Assembly: GCA_027021385.1 (NCBI GenBank)
Contig: JALUUL010000069.1
Span: forward strand, 124,001-188,000
Length of the DNA: 64,000 nt
Reading direction: 5' to 3'
Origin: Planctomycetota bacterium
Lineage (GTDB): Bacteria > Planctomycetota > UBA1135 > GCA-002748355
Shown here piece after piece: positions 51,621 through 60,253 of the stretch; position 1 is the first letter of the stretch; every line of letters starts with the position of its first letter. The notes beneath the pieces are model-generated. The model ran no database searches. It was not told the origin of the DNA and saw only the letters and a list, made by a program, of their open reading frames with translations. The position numbers and the translations under genes are program-made.

Positions 51621-52219
51621 GCCGGATCCTCGAACTCGAGAAGGACGGGCCGCCTGGGGTCGCGCGGCATGCGGGTCGCGTACCGCCGGAGGGGCCTCGG
51701 CGGGGGGCCGTCGGTCACCCTGCCGTCCAGGTCGAAACGGCCGCCGTGGCAGGGGCAGGCGAGTCCCGAGCCGTCTTCGGCGAGCCGGACCGGACAACCG
51801 AGATGGGTGCATTCCGCGTCCAGGGCCTGCACCTCGTTTCCGTTCCGGCGGAGGAAGACGATCCGGTCGACGACTTCCCGATAAGGACCGATCCGCCTCA
51901 CGAAGCGGAGGCGGTGGCGGAGAAGCCGGTCCTCGGGAATCTTCGCGAGGGGGAGGAGGGGGATGTCGGCGCCGCCTTTCCGGGGGGCCTCCCCGAGGGC
52001 CGGACGGAGGGCCGCGAGCAGGGGGCCCAGGACCGGAAGGGCGAGGAGGAAGGCCGCCAGGGTCCCGAGGAGGCTCCTCCTCCCGGGTTCGACCGTTCTT
52101 CCCGGGCGCTGTTCAGGAACGTCCAGCGGCGGTCTCCATTGCGGGGGGGACGGGAAGGGTCTGGAGCCGGCGGCGCAGACGCTCCCCGGCGTCGGGCCAG
52201 AGGGAGAGTACCGCGACAT
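51617..52219 (-). CDS. Rieske iron-sulfur protein (start uncertain)
   Basis: The C-terminal part is a clear Rieske 2Fe-2S protein: ECTHLGCPVRLAED and ACPCHGGRFDLDGR provide the two Cys and two His ligands. A membrane anchor helix precedes it (SLLGTLAAFLLALPVLGPLL). No ATG, GTG or TTG lies between the first in-frame ATG at 52219 and that helix, so either translation starts 200 residues from the end at 52219, overlapping the transferase gene by 107 bases, or a non-standard codon such as CTG at 52126 is used. It overlaps the cytochrome start by four bases (51617-51620). Confidence 0.75.
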   Translation of the reverse strand: MSRYSPSGPTPGSVCAAGSRPFPSPPQWRPPLDVPEQRPGRTVEPGRRSLLGTLAAFLLALPVLGPLLAALRPALGEAPRKGGADIPLLPLAKIPEDRLLRHRLRFVRRIGPYREVVDRIVFLRRNGNEVQALDAECTHLGCPVRLAEDGSGLACPCHGGRFDLDGRVTDGPPPRPLRRYATRMPRDPRRPVLLEFEDPA

Positions 52220-53675
52220 AGAGGTAGCCCGCTGTGAAGAGAAGGAAGAAACCCGCCATGCTGTAGGCTCCGGCGTGCCAGGCGACGGCGGCGGCGGCTC
52301 CGGCCTCGAGTCCGAGACAGACCTCGATCCAGCGCAGGAAGCTACGTCCGGCGAGATAGCGCTTTCCGAGCCAGGTGTCTTCCCGGCCATCGATGCGATA
52401 CTTCGGTGTCCTCACGAAGGCGCTCCGGCGCCCGAAGATGCCCTCGAGGACGGCCCGGGCGTTGTTGACGGAGAGACCGATGCCGAGGGAGATCGCGGCC
52501 GGCAGGAGGGCGAGGGAGCGCAGGAACGGCCGGCCGGTGAGACGCTGACCCGCGAGGAAGTACAACAGGACCGGGAGGAGCCCGATGCCGAGCAGCCAGC
52601 GGTCGGCCCATGCGAATCCGGCCGAACCGCCCGAATCCCGGGTCAGGGCCGCGGGCAGGGTCAGGAAGCTGACCGCGGCCATGATCAGGTAGGCCAGGTT
52701 GTTCGTCAGGTGCACGGTCCCCTCGATCCTGGTCCCCAGGGGGATTTCTCCAGCGGTCCAGAGCCGGGGGAGTAGTTTCCGCGCGGTCTCGATCGCACCC
52801 TTCGCCCAGCGATGCTGCTGGACCTTGAACGCATTCATCTCGACCGGGAGTTCGGAGGGGACGCCGAGGTCGTGCAGGTAAGCGAAGCGCCATCCCTTCA
52901 TCTGTGCGCGGAACGAGAGATCGAGATCCTCGGTCAGGGTCTCGTGGCTCCATCCGCCGGCCTCCTCGATCGCGCGCCTCCTCCAGACCCCCGCGGTTCC
53001 GTTGAAGTTCAGGAAGTGTCCGGCGTTCTGCCGGGCCCGGTGTTCGACAGCGAAATGCGCGTCGAGGAAGACGGCCTGCAGGCGGGTCAGCAGGGAATGG
53101 TCGCGGTTCAGATGTTCCCAGCGCGCTTGGACGAGGCCCAGTCCCTCGTCGGCCAGGAGGAGGGGGATCGTGCGCCGGAGGAATGCGGGCCCGGGGAGGA
53201 AGTCCGCGTCGAAAATCGCGAGGAAATCCCCCCGCGGCGGAGACCTGTCCTCGGGTGGGCAAGAGTCCCCGCCGTCGCGGAGGCCCGCCTCCAGGGCGCC
53301 GGCCTTGAAGCCCTCCCGATCGGTGCGGCGCCGATGGCGGATCATGAAACCCTCCCTTCGCAGTTCCCTCGCGAGGGCCGCCAGCGCGGAACCCGTCTCG
53401 TCGGTCGAATCGTCGAGGATCTGGATCTCGAGCCGGTTCCTCGGCCAGTCCAGGCCGGCGACGGCGCGGACGAGGCGTTCGGCGACGTAGAGTTCGTTGA
53501 AGATCGGGAGTTGAACGGTGACGATCGGAAAGCACTCGGGGTCTTCCGGCAGGGGCCGGACCTTCCGCTGAGGCCGGTTCTTCGCGAGGCGGAGCAGCAG
53601 GAGGGCCCGGTGCAGCCCGTATCCGGAAAGCAGCAGGAACAGCGCGTAGTAGAGGTGGAGGAAGGTCGCTTCCAT
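52113..53675 (-). CDS. cellulose-synthase-like processive glycosyltransferase
   Basis: A 520-residue integral-membrane GT2 protein. An N-terminal helix, then the GT-A domain: QLPIFNELYVAERLVRAV, QILDDSTDETGSAL, IFDADFLPG, TEDLDLSFRAQ and VQQHRWAKGA, i.e. the D,D,D,QxxRW set of processive beta-glycan synthases, followed by about six membrane helices. It resembles glucomannan or CslA-type synthases. It is the first gene of the minus-strand unit with the Rieske and cytochrome genes, an odd pairing. Start ATG at 53675, 93 bases from queA which is divergent. Confidence 0.88.
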   Translation of the reverse strand: MEATFLHLYYALFLLLSGYGLHRALLLLRLAKNRPQRKVRPLPEDPECFPIVTVQLPIFNELYVAERLVRAVAGLDWPRNRLEIQILDDSTDETGSALAALARELRREGFMIRHRRRTDREGFKAGALEAGLRDGGDSCPPEDRSPPRGDFLAIFDADFLPGPAFLRRTIPLLLADEGLGLVQARWEHLNRDHSLLTRLQAVFLDAHFAVEHRARQNAGHFLNFNGTAGVWRRRAIEEAGGWSHETLTEDLDLSFRAQMKGWRFAYLHDLGVPSELPVEMNAFKVQQHRWAKGAIETARKLLPRLWTAGEIPLGTRIEGTVHLTNNLAYLIMAAVSFLTLPAALTRDSGGSAGFAWADRWLLGIGLLPVLLYFLAGQRLTGRPFLRSLALLPAAISLGIGLSVNNARAVLEGIFGRRSAFVRTPKYRIDGREDTWLGKRYLAGRSFLRWIEVCLGLEAGAAAAVAWHAGAYSMAGFFLLFTAGYLYVAVLSLWPDAGERLRRRLQTLPVPPAMETAAGRS

Positions 53676-53768
53676 GATCGGATCGAAACGGCGCCGGGGT
53701 TCGTCGGATAGGGGGGGGCGCCCCGGCGGCCCGGGGAGGGCATCGTATCCGAGGCTCCGCCTCCTTCC

Positions 53769-54833
53769 ATGCCGGAGGACCCGTTGAGGATCGAGGATTT
53801 CTCCTACGATCTTCCGCCCGATCGGATCGCGGAAAATCCCGTCGAACCTCGGGACACATCCAGGATGCTGGTCTGTTCCCGGAGCGATCCAGGATTGCTC
53901 ATCCATGCAAGGGTCCTGGATCTGCCGTGCTTCCTTCGGTCGGGGGATGTCCTGGTCTGCAATGACACGAAGGTCCGACCTTGGAGGCTTCTGGGGCGCC
54001 GGAGCAGTGGGGGCAGGGTCGAATGCCTGATCCTCCGGCTCGAGGGGGAGATCGGCGAGGGCTTCCTCCGGCCTTCGAGGCGCCTGCGGGAGGGTGAGGT
54101 CCTCTGGATGGAGGATCGCCTGGAACTCGAAATCCTCGCGAGCCTGGGCCGCGGGAGACATCGTTTCCGCCTGCGCCCTCCGCCCGGTCTCGAAGCCGAG
54201 ACCTGTCTGGAGGTTCTCGGGCGCGCCCCGCTTCCTCCGTATCTCTCTAAGGATCGGGGAGAGGAAGATGTGGAGCGGGACCGGGATCGATACCAGACGA
54301 TCTTCGCGAAGCGTCCGGGGGCGGTGGCCGCTCCGACGGCGGGCCTCCATTTCACCGAGAGGCTCTGTCGGAAGCTCGCAGAGGCCGGGATCGACAGGCT
54401 CTCCGTGACCCTCCATGTCGGAGAGGGGACCTTCGAACCGATCCTCGTCGACCGCGTCGAGGACCATCGCATGCATGCCGAGGAATACGATCTGCCGGAG
54501 GAGACCGCCCGGCGGCTCCACGAGGTCCGTTCGGCCGGAGGGCGCGTGTTCTGCGTCGGCACGACCTCGGCCCGGGTCCTCGAGACCTGTTTCGATCCTT
54601 CGACGAAGAGGCTCCGTCCCGGGCGCGGGACGACCGACCTCTTCCTCCGCCCCGGCCGGCCGCCTCGCTTCCTCGACGGGATGTTGACGAACTTCCACCT
54701 GCCGAAGAGCAGTCTCCTCCTGCTCCTCGCCTCGATCCTCGGAAGGGAACGGCTCCTCTCTCTTTACTGCGTCGCAATCGACAAGGGATATCGGTTCTAC
54801 TCCTTCGGAGACGCGATGCTCATCCTCCCCTGA
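53769..54833 (+). CDS. queA: S-adenosylmethionine:tRNA ribosyltransferase-isomerase QueA
   Basis: A 354-residue enzyme that adds the epoxycyclopentandiol ring of queuosine onto tRNA-bound preQ1. Family blocks: EDFSYDLPPDRIAENPVEPR, VCNDTKVRPWRLLGRRSSGG, RYQTIFAKRPGAVAAPTAGL, TLHVGEGTFEPI and LTNFHLPKSSLLLLLA. Length and order are normal. It acts just before queG (60843), the epoxyqueuosine reductase. Divergent from the glycosyltransferase gene. Confidence 0.95.
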   Translation: MPEDPLRIEDFSYDLPPDRIAENPVEPRDTSRMLVCSRSDPGLLIHARVLDLPCFLRSGDVLVCNDTKVRPWRLLGRRSSGGRVECLILRLEGEIGEGFLRPSRRLREGEVLWMEDRLELEILASLGRGRHRFRLRPPPGLEAETCLEVLGRAPLPPYLSKDRGEEDVERDRDRYQTIFAKRPGAVAAPTAGLHFTERLCRKLAEAGIDRLSVTLHVGEGTFEPILVDRVEDHRMHAEEYDLPEETARRLHEVRSAGGRVFCVGTTSARVLETCFDPSTKRLRPGRGTTDLFLRPGRPPRFLDGMLTNFHLPKSSLLLLLASILGRERLLSLYCVAIDKGYRFYSFGDAMLILP

Positions 54834-54858
54834 CTCGTGTCCATGAGGGGGCGAGGAA

Positions 54859-54900
54859 GGTTCATTTCTCTTTCATTCCCGCTTCATGTCCGGTGATAGA
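54859..54900 (+). promoter_or_regulatory. Pho box-like direct repeats and -10 upstream of the porin gene
   Basis: Three copies of TTCAT (54861-54865, 54872-54876, 54883-54887) are exactly 11 bp apart, embedded in 7-bp units GGTTCAT, CTTTCAT and GCTTCAT separated by four bases, the layout of PhoB/PhoP binding sites. GATAGA at 54895-54900 is a possible -10 element just downstream. The phosphate-type porin begins at 54981. Confidence 0.55.
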
Positions 54901-54980
54901 CTTCCCGCTTCCGGTGAGGAGCGCCGGGGATCCGCGGGGGTTCCGCGGGCCGGGTTCCGCATCCGAACGGAGGAGGAGAC

Positions 54981-56267
54981 ATGCAAGGGTTCCAGAGCGT
55001 CGTGCTGCCGTTGTCAGTTCTCGGTTTGGCGGTGGGGGGAGCGGACAGGCTCCATTCCCAGGGACGAGGCGGAGGAAAAGAGGAGAGGATCCGGACCCTG
55101 GAGGAGAGGGTCGGCAGATTGGAGAAGTCTGAGGGCTCCAGTCCTTCGATTCTCCGGGTCCTATGGAAGGACGGGCTGCGTTTCGAGTCCCCGGACCGAA
55201 AGGTCCGTCTCCGATTGGGAGGGCGGATACAGAACGACTGGGCCTGGATGACCGAGGACGCGGGGGTCCGGGCCAAGGCCGGTCCTCAAGTTGACGGGAC
55301 GGAGTTCCGCCGCGCCCGTCTCTATCTTTCCGGAAAGCTCCCCGGGAAGGTCTTCTTCAAGACGCAGTTCGACTTCGCGGGGGGAGATGCGGATTTCAAG
55401 GACGTCTACTTGGGGATGGAAGGGATCCCTTTCGTGGGCAGGGTCCAGGTCGGCCATTTCAAGGAACCCTTCAGCCTCGAGGAACTCACGAGCAGCAAGT
55501 ACATAACCTTCCTCGAACGCGGACTTCCGAATGTCTTCGCTCCGGGAAGGAACACGGGGATCGCCGCGCATGACCAGGTCCTCAGCGGACGGATGACCTG
55601 GGCCGCCGGGATCTTCCGGCCGACCGGCAGTTTCGGCGACGGCCAAGGGGAGGGTGAATCGGCGGTCACGGCTAGGGTCACCGGGCTCCCGTGGTTCGAA
55701 GAGGGGGGGAAGCGACTCTTGCATCTCGGGTTCGGGGTCAGCGTCCGGAACCCGAGCGGAGGGATCCTGCGCTATCGCCAAAGACCCGAGGTCCACCTCG
55801 CAAGCCGTCTCGTGGACACCGGGACTCTCGCCGTCGACCGGGCCGAGCTGTACTCCCTCGAAGGGGCTCTCGTTCTCGGGCCGTTCTCGGTGCAGTCGGA
55901 ATACATCCGGTCCGAAGTGAAGGGAGCGGGCGATCCGGGCTTCTCGGGTATCTATGGGTCGGCCGGGTTCTTCTTCACGGGGGAGCATAGGCCCTACAAG
56001 ACTTCGAAGGGCGTCTTCGGGCATGTGAAGCCGCGCAAGAGCTTCGGAGAGGGCGGCGGGCTGGGGGCCTGGGAGGCCGCGCTCAGGTATTCCGACCTGG
56101 ATCTCCAGGACGGCTCCGTGGCCGGAGGACGTCTCTCGAGCCTGAGCCTCGGCCTGAACTGGTACTTGAATCCGAACACTCGATTGATGTTCAACTACGT
56201 TCTGGCGGACCTGGAAGGCGCCGGAGATTTCGAGGCCCTCGCGGTCCGGTTCCAGGTTCATTTCTGA
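54981..56267 (+). CDS. phosphate-selective O/P-type porin
   Basis: A 428-residue outer-membrane porin. Signal peptide (VVLPLSVLGLAVGGA), then a coiled-coil-like segment (EERIRTLEERVGRLEKSEG) anchoring to the envelope, and a beta barrel with the O/P-type features RLRLGGRIQNDWAWM, EFRRARLYLSGKLPGKVFF, HFKEPFSLEEL, RNTGIAAHD, and a last strand FEALAVRFQVHF ending in Phe. It imports phosphate or similar anions. CGGAGGAGGAGAC precedes the ATG. Expression is probably linked to phosphate shortage via the Pho box. Confidence 0.88.
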   Translation: MQGFQSVVLPLSVLGLAVGGADRLHSQGRGGGKEERIRTLEERVGRLEKSEGSSPSILRVLWKDGLRFESPDRKVRLRLGGRIQNDWAWMTEDAGVRAKAGPQVDGTEFRRARLYLSGKLPGKVFFKTQFDFAGGDADFKDVYLGMEGIPFVGRVQVGHFKEPFSLEELTSSKYITFLERGLPNVFAPGRNTGIAAHDQVLSGRMTWAAGIFRPTGSFGDGQGEGESAVTARVTGLPWFEEGGKRLLHLGFGVSVRNPSGGILRYRQRPEVHLASRLVDTGTLAVDRAELYSLEGALVLGPFSVQSEYIRSEVKGAGDPGFSGIYGSAGFFFTGEHRPYKTSKGVFGHVKPRKSFGEGGGLGAWEAALRYSDLDLQDGSVAGGRLSSLSLGLNWYLNPNTRLMFNYVLADLEGAGDFEALAVRFQVHF

Positions 56268-56920
56268 CCGGATCGAGTGGCTTCATCGAGTGGGGCCCGA
56301 AGGGCCGCGGCGGCGGCGCGGGGGTCCTCGGCCCCAAGGACCGCGGCGCTGACGGCGATGCGCCGCACTCCGAGGTCGAGGAGGCCCGGGAGATTCGACG
56401 GGACGATGCCCCCGATCGCGAAGGTCGGAATCCCGGCTCCTTCGAGCACCGCGCGGAGGACGGGTTCGGGGAGTCCCTCCTCGTAGCCTTTCGTGGCGGT
56501 CGGGAAACACGGGCCGATCGCGATGTAGTCGGGCTCTTCGAGGAGTGCGCGTTCCAGGTCGGCCGGACCGTGGGTCGAGAGGCCGAGCGCGAAGTCCCTC
56601 GTCCGCAAGGCACCCGGGAAAAAGGGGGTCAGGTCCTCCCGGCCGAGATGCAGGCCGAAGGCCCCTGACTCCTTCCGGAGCCGCGGGTCGTCATTCACGA
56701 GAACCGGCACCTCGAAGACCCCGCAGAGCCGCCGGACCTCGAGGATCCAGCCGAGGTCCTCCGGCCGCAGGGGCTTCTCGCGGACCTGCACGAGGTCGAC
56801 TCCTCCCTCGAGCGCCCGGGAGAGGGTCTCTAGTGGGTCGTTCCGGCAGAGATGCCGGGTCAGGAGCAGGTAGAGGCGGCGGTGGGCGAGCATCTCCGAG
56901 GCTTCCGATGTCGGCGGCAT
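56258..56920 (-). CDS. thiE: thiamine-phosphate synthase (ThiE)
   Basis: A 220-residue TIM-barrel enzyme joining HMP-pyrophosphate and THZ-phosphate. Motifs: LVQVREKPLRPEDL, VLVNDDPRLRKESGAFG, HLGREDLTPFFPG, GLSTHGPADLERA, IGPCFPTATKG and FAIGGIVPSNLPG. The ATG at 56920 gives a 9-residue longer start than an ATG at 56893; neither has a strong ribosome site. It overlaps the porin's 3' end by ten bases (convergent). A TenI-like role cannot be excluded. Confidence 0.82.
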   Translation of the reverse strand: MPPTSEASEMLAHRRLYLLLTRHLCRNDPLETLSRALEGGVDLVQVREKPLRPEDLGWILEVRRLCGVFEVPVLVNDDPRLRKESGAFGLHLGREDLTPFFPGALRTRDFALGLSTHGPADLERALLEEPDYIAIGPCFPTATKGYEEGLPEPVLRAVLEGAGIPTFAIGGIVPSNLPGLLDLGVRRIAVSAAVLGAEDPRAAAAALRAPLDEATRSGQK

Positions 56921-56948
56921 GGAGGGCAGGCTATCATGCCGGCCACCG

Positions 56949-57440
56949 ATGGGGTCCGTGTCCTTCCTGCTCCCGTTCGCCTCCTTCTGCCTGCTCGCGT
57001 CGACCGGACTCGCAAACATGCGGAGCGGTCGTTTCCCGCTCGGTTTCGGCCAGTTCGCGGCCGCCTGGGTGCTGGGGGACGCGGCCCTCCTGCTTGCCTT
57101 CGTGCTCCCCGGGGGGGAGCGCTTTCTCGGCCCCTGCATCCTGGCTCTCGAGCTTTCCGCCGCCCTGGCCTTTACGACCTTCGCCTTCGGCCGCTGGAGG
57201 AGGGGCCGTCCCTTTTTCCGGGAGGCGAGGGACCGCGAATACCGGCGGGCTCTCCAAGCCTACATGAGAGGGGAGGACGCGGAGGCCGCGAGGATCCTCA
57301 GGCGGATCCGCCGGAAGGACCCATGGGACGCGGCCGTCCCGTTCCTTCTCGCGGAGATCGCGGATCGGGGGGGGCGTTCGGGCCGTTCCCGGCGCCTGCG
57401 CCGGACCGCCCGCCGCCTCGCGGGGAACGAGGCGGCTTGA
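56949..57440 (+). CDS. hypothetical membrane protein with basic C-terminal tail
   Basis: A 163-residue protein with three hydrophobic segments (SFLLPFASFCLLASTGLAN; QFAAAWVLGDAALLLAFVLP; CILALELSAALAFTTFAFG) and a C-terminal domain rich in Arg (RIRRKDPWDAAVPFLLAEI). Its stop is three bases before the start of the next glycosyltransferase, so they form an operon; a role in glycan export is only a guess. The divergent thiE start lies 29 bases away. Confidence 0.7.
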   Translation: MGSVSFLLPFASFCLLASTGLANMRSGRFPLGFGQFAAAWVLGDAALLLAFVLPGGERFLGPCILALELSAALAFTTFAFGRWRRGRPFFREARDREYRRALQAYMRGEDAEAARILRRIRRKDPWDAAVPFLLAEIADRGGRSGRSRRLRRTARRLAGNEAA

Positions 57441-57442
57441 AG

Positions 57443-58186
57443 ATGGAACGCCTCCACCGGGGACGCCGCCCTCTCTCGACTCCGATTCCCGAAGAGGACC
57501 TGCGGCTCAGCGTCGTGATTCCGGTCTTCAACGAGGAAGCGACTCTCGAGGACTGCGTGGCCCGGGTGCTCGCCGAGGACACGCCCAAGGAGATCATCCT
57601 CGTCGACGACGGCTCGACCGACCGGAGTCCGGAGATCCTGAGGGAGCTGGAAGGTCGTGACGGGGTGAAGGTCGTCCGCCACGATCGGAACCTCGGCAAG
57701 GGTTCGGCCTTGCGGAGCGGTTTCGCTGCGGCCTCGGGAAACGTCGTCCTGATCCAGGACGCCGACCTCGAATACGACCCCGAAGACTATCCCGCCCTGC
57801 TCAAGCCGATCGTCCAGGGGAAGGCGGATGTCGTCTACGGATCCCGTTTCCTCGTCCGGGAGTATGCGAGGGTGCACCTCTACACGCACTACCTCGGAAA
57901 CCGCTTCCTGACCTTCCTCTCGAACCTCGTGACCGGGCTGAACCTGACCGACATGGAGACCTGCTACAAGGTCTTCCGGAGGGATGTCGTCGACCGCCTT
58001 TCCCTGAAGAGCCGACGCTTCGACGTCGAACCCGAGATCACGGCCAAGGTCGCGAGGATGCGCTGCCGGATCTACGAGGTCCCGATTTCGTACGCGGGGC
58101 GGGATTTCAGCGAGGGCAAGAAGATCTCTTGGAAGGACGGTCTCGTCGCGATCTGGGCCATCCTCAAGTTCCGCTTCACGGATTAA
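57443..58186 (+). CDS. family 2 glycosyltransferase
   Basis: A 247-residue GT2 protein like polyprenyl-phosphate glucose/mannose synthases: SVVIPVFNEEATLEDCVARV, IILVDDGSTDRSPEIL, NLGKGSALRSGFAAASG, IQDADLEYDPEDYPALL and VYGSRFLVREYARV with the tail WKDGLVAIWAILKFRF. No membrane helix. It begins three bases after the membrane protein stop. The product would be a lipid-linked sugar or a direct polysaccharide precursor. Confidence 0.87.
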   Translation: MERLHRGRRPLSTPIPEEDLRLSVVIPVFNEEATLEDCVARVLAEDTPKEIILVDDGSTDRSPEILRELEGRDGVKVVRHDRNLGKGSALRSGFAAASGNVVLIQDADLEYDPEDYPALLKPIVQGKADVVYGSRFLVREYARVHLYTHYLGNRFLTFLSNLVTGLNLTDMETCYKVFRRDVVDRLSLKSRRFDVEPEITAKVARMRCRIYEVPISYAGRDFSEGKKISWKDGLVAIWAILKFRFTD

Positions 58187-58427
58187 GGGGGGAAGAGGCC
58201 TGGAGCGGTCGGGCCATTCCGAAGGAGGTCGGGTTCCCGGCCGGAGCCAGGCGAAGGTCCCGGCGGTGACGAGGGCGTAGACGAGGTCGCCGGCGACGAA
58301 CTTGAAGGTCGTCTTCCACGCATGGCACTCCCGGATCGAATCCTGGAGGGCCGCCACGCCGTAGGCGAGCAGGGCCGCAGTCCCGCAGACCTGGATGACC
58401 TTCGGCCGGGAGGTTCCTGCGGGAGGG
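58187..58427 (-). other. unresolved small membrane-peptide reading frame behind pruA
   Basis: Immediately after the pruA TGA, in the same frame, the minus strand reads as protein-like sequence: a segment with KVIQVCGTAALLAYG, then QDSIRECHAWKTTFK and a second hydrophobic stretch FVAGDLVYALVTAGTFAW. The only ordinary start is GTG at 58357, which would cut the first hydrophobic stretch in half, and the frame has no stop near 58186 but runs on antisense through the glycosyltransferase gene. So it may be a real short membrane gene with an unusual start and an overlapping end, a frameshifted remnant, or stop-codon readthrough. I cannot give firm boundaries. Confidence 0.45.
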
Positions 58428-58429
58428 GG

Positions 58430-59977
58430 TCAGATCTTCTCGGAGACGGACTTGGCCTGCAGGAAGAGGAGCAGATAGTCGCGTCCGCCGGCCTTCGAGT
58501 CCGTGCCGGACATGTTGAAACCGCCGAAGGGCTGGCCCCCGACCAGCGCGCCGGTGCACTTGCGGTTGAGGTAGAGATTCCCGACGTGGAAGCGCCGTTT
58601 CGCGTAGTCGAGATGCGCCCGGTCGTTCGAGTAGATCGCCCCCGTGAGCCCGTACTCGGTGCCGTTGAAGACCTTCGTCCCCTCCTCGAAGTCCGCGACC
58701 TTGCAGACCGCGAGCACCGGACCGAAGATCTCCTCCTGCATGATCCTGGCCTCGGGCGCCACGTCGGCGAAGACCGTGGGCCGGATGTAGAACCCATTGC
58801 CAGGCGCCTTGTCGCCTCCCGCGATCAACCGCCCTTCCCCCTTCCCGATCTCGATGTAGTCGAGGATCTTCTTGTAGGCGTTCTCGCTCGAGACCGGACC
58901 CAGGGAAGCTTCCGGCCGGCTCGGATGAGCGACGACGAGTTCCGAGGTGAGGGCGGCCAGCTCCTCGACGAAGCGGTCGTAGACGGTCTCGTGCACGATC
59001 GCCCTGGAGCAGGCCGAACACTTCTGTCCGGAGTATCCGAAAGCCGAGGCCACGACGCCCCGGACGGCCGCCTCGAGGTCGCAGTCGGCGTCGACGTAGA
59101 TGCCGTCCTTCCCTCCCATCTCGGCGACGACGCGCTTGATCCAGATCTGGCCGGGCGCCATGCGGGCGGCCTTCTCGATGATGCCGAGCCCCACGGCCTT
59201 GCTGCCGGTGAAACTGATGAACCTGGTTCTCGGGTGGTTGACGAGATGCTCGCCCGCTAGGGCGCCCGGTCCGGTCAGGTAGTTCAACACGCCGCCGGGG
59301 AGGCCGACCTCGCGCATCAGGTCCACGAAGGCCCCGCCGATCGTCGGGGAATCGCTGGCCGGCTTCAGGACGACGGTGTTCCCGGCGACGAGGGCCGCCG
59401 TCGTCATGCCGACGAGGATGGCCAAGGGGAAGTTCCAGGGCGGGATGATCGCTCCGACCCCGAGTGGGATGTAGAAGAGTTCGTTCTTCTCGCCGGGGAT
59501 CGGGGTGACCGGCTGGGGTTCGGCGTAGCGAAGAGCCTCCCGGGCGTAGAACTCGAGGAAATCGATGGCTTCCGCCGTGTCGGCGTCGGCTTCGGCCCGG
59601 TTCTTTCCGACCTCGTAGACCATCAAGGCCGAGAACTCGTGCTTGCGCCGGCGCATCAACTCGGCGGCGTCGAAGAGGAACTGCGCCCGCTCGGCCGCCG
59701 TACGTTCCGACCATTCGGGGAAGGCGGCGTCCGCGGCGCGGATCGCCTGTTCGGCTTCCTCGACCCCGCATTTCGGCCAGATCCCGACGACGGTTTCGGT
59801 CTCTCCGGGGTCCCGGGACACGAGTTCGCCCGAGGTCGTGATCTCCTCGCCGCCGATCCAGCAGGAATGCTTCGCTCCGAGCTGGTCCCTGACTTTCCTC
59901 AAGGCGGCCTCGAAGGCTTCCGAGGATTCGGGCTTCGAGAAGTCGGTGAGGGCTTCGTTGCGGAAGGGTTCGACCAC
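58430..59977 (-). CDS. pruA: L-glutamate gamma-semialdehyde dehydrogenase
   Basis: A 515-residue NAD-linked aldehyde dehydrogenase of proline and ornithine breakdown. Blocks: PPWNFPLAILVGMTTAALVA, SFTGSKAVGLGIIEKA, VVAEMGGKDGIYVD with the active Glu, the catalytic Cys in GYSGQKCSACSRAIVH, and EEIFGPVLAVCKVADF, ending in FLQAKSVSEKI as in the RocA/PruA type. The GTG at 59977 has AGGAGAGAG upstream; an upstream in-frame ATG at 60058 adds a non-homologous stretch. No proline dehydrogenase is adjacent. Confidence 0.93.
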   Translation of the reverse strand: MVEPFRNEALTDFSKPESSEAFEAALRKVRDQLGAKHSCWIGGEEITTSGELVSRDPGETETVVGIWPKCGVEEAEQAIRAADAAFPEWSERTAAERAQFLFDAAELMRRRKHEFSALMVYEVGKNRAEADADTAEAIDFLEFYAREALRYAEPQPVTPIPGEKNELFYIPLGVGAIIPPWNFPLAILVGMTTAALVAGNTVVLKPASDSPTIGGAFVDLMREVGLPGGVLNYLTGPGALAGEHLVNHPRTRFISFTGSKAVGLGIIEKAARMAPGQIWIKRVVAEMGGKDGIYVDADCDLEAAVRGVVASAFGYSGQKCSACSRAIVHETVYDRFVEELAALTSELVVAHPSRPEASLGPVSSENAYKKILDYIEIGKGEGRLIAGGDKAPGNGFYIRPTVFADVAPEARIMQEEIFGPVLAVCKVADFEEGTKVFNGTEYGLTGAIYSNDRAHLDYAKRRFHVGNLYLNRKCTGALVGGQPFGGFNMSGTDSKAGGRDYLLLFLQAKSVSEKI

Positions 59978-60253
59978 GGCTCTCTCTCCTGGGTCGGGGA
60001 CGTGGAGGGGGCGGGACCACTCTCCCTCCTCAAATCGGGGCGGGGATTCTATCCGCAACGGATCCGAGGATCACGGAAGCCCGGCGGAGGAAGGGGCGGG
60101 GTCGGAGGCGGTGCGTGGAAGGAGAAAAGGGGGAAAGGGGCGGGGCCGGGGGGGCCCCGGGGGGAGGGAGGACGTCCTTGGGGATCGGAACTCGGGTGAT
60201 GAGAGATACGGATCGGAAAAAGAGCAGGGCTTCGCGGGTTCGAAACCGTCGGG

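Noticed and set aside
56258-56948. TPP riboswitch near thiE
   Set aside because: The gene is preceded by only 28 bases before a divergent gene; no TPP motif was seen.
60228-60250. tRNA T-loop-like GGGTTCGAAACC
   Set aside because: Flanking bases do not pair into a T arm and no acceptor, D or anticodon arm surrounds it.
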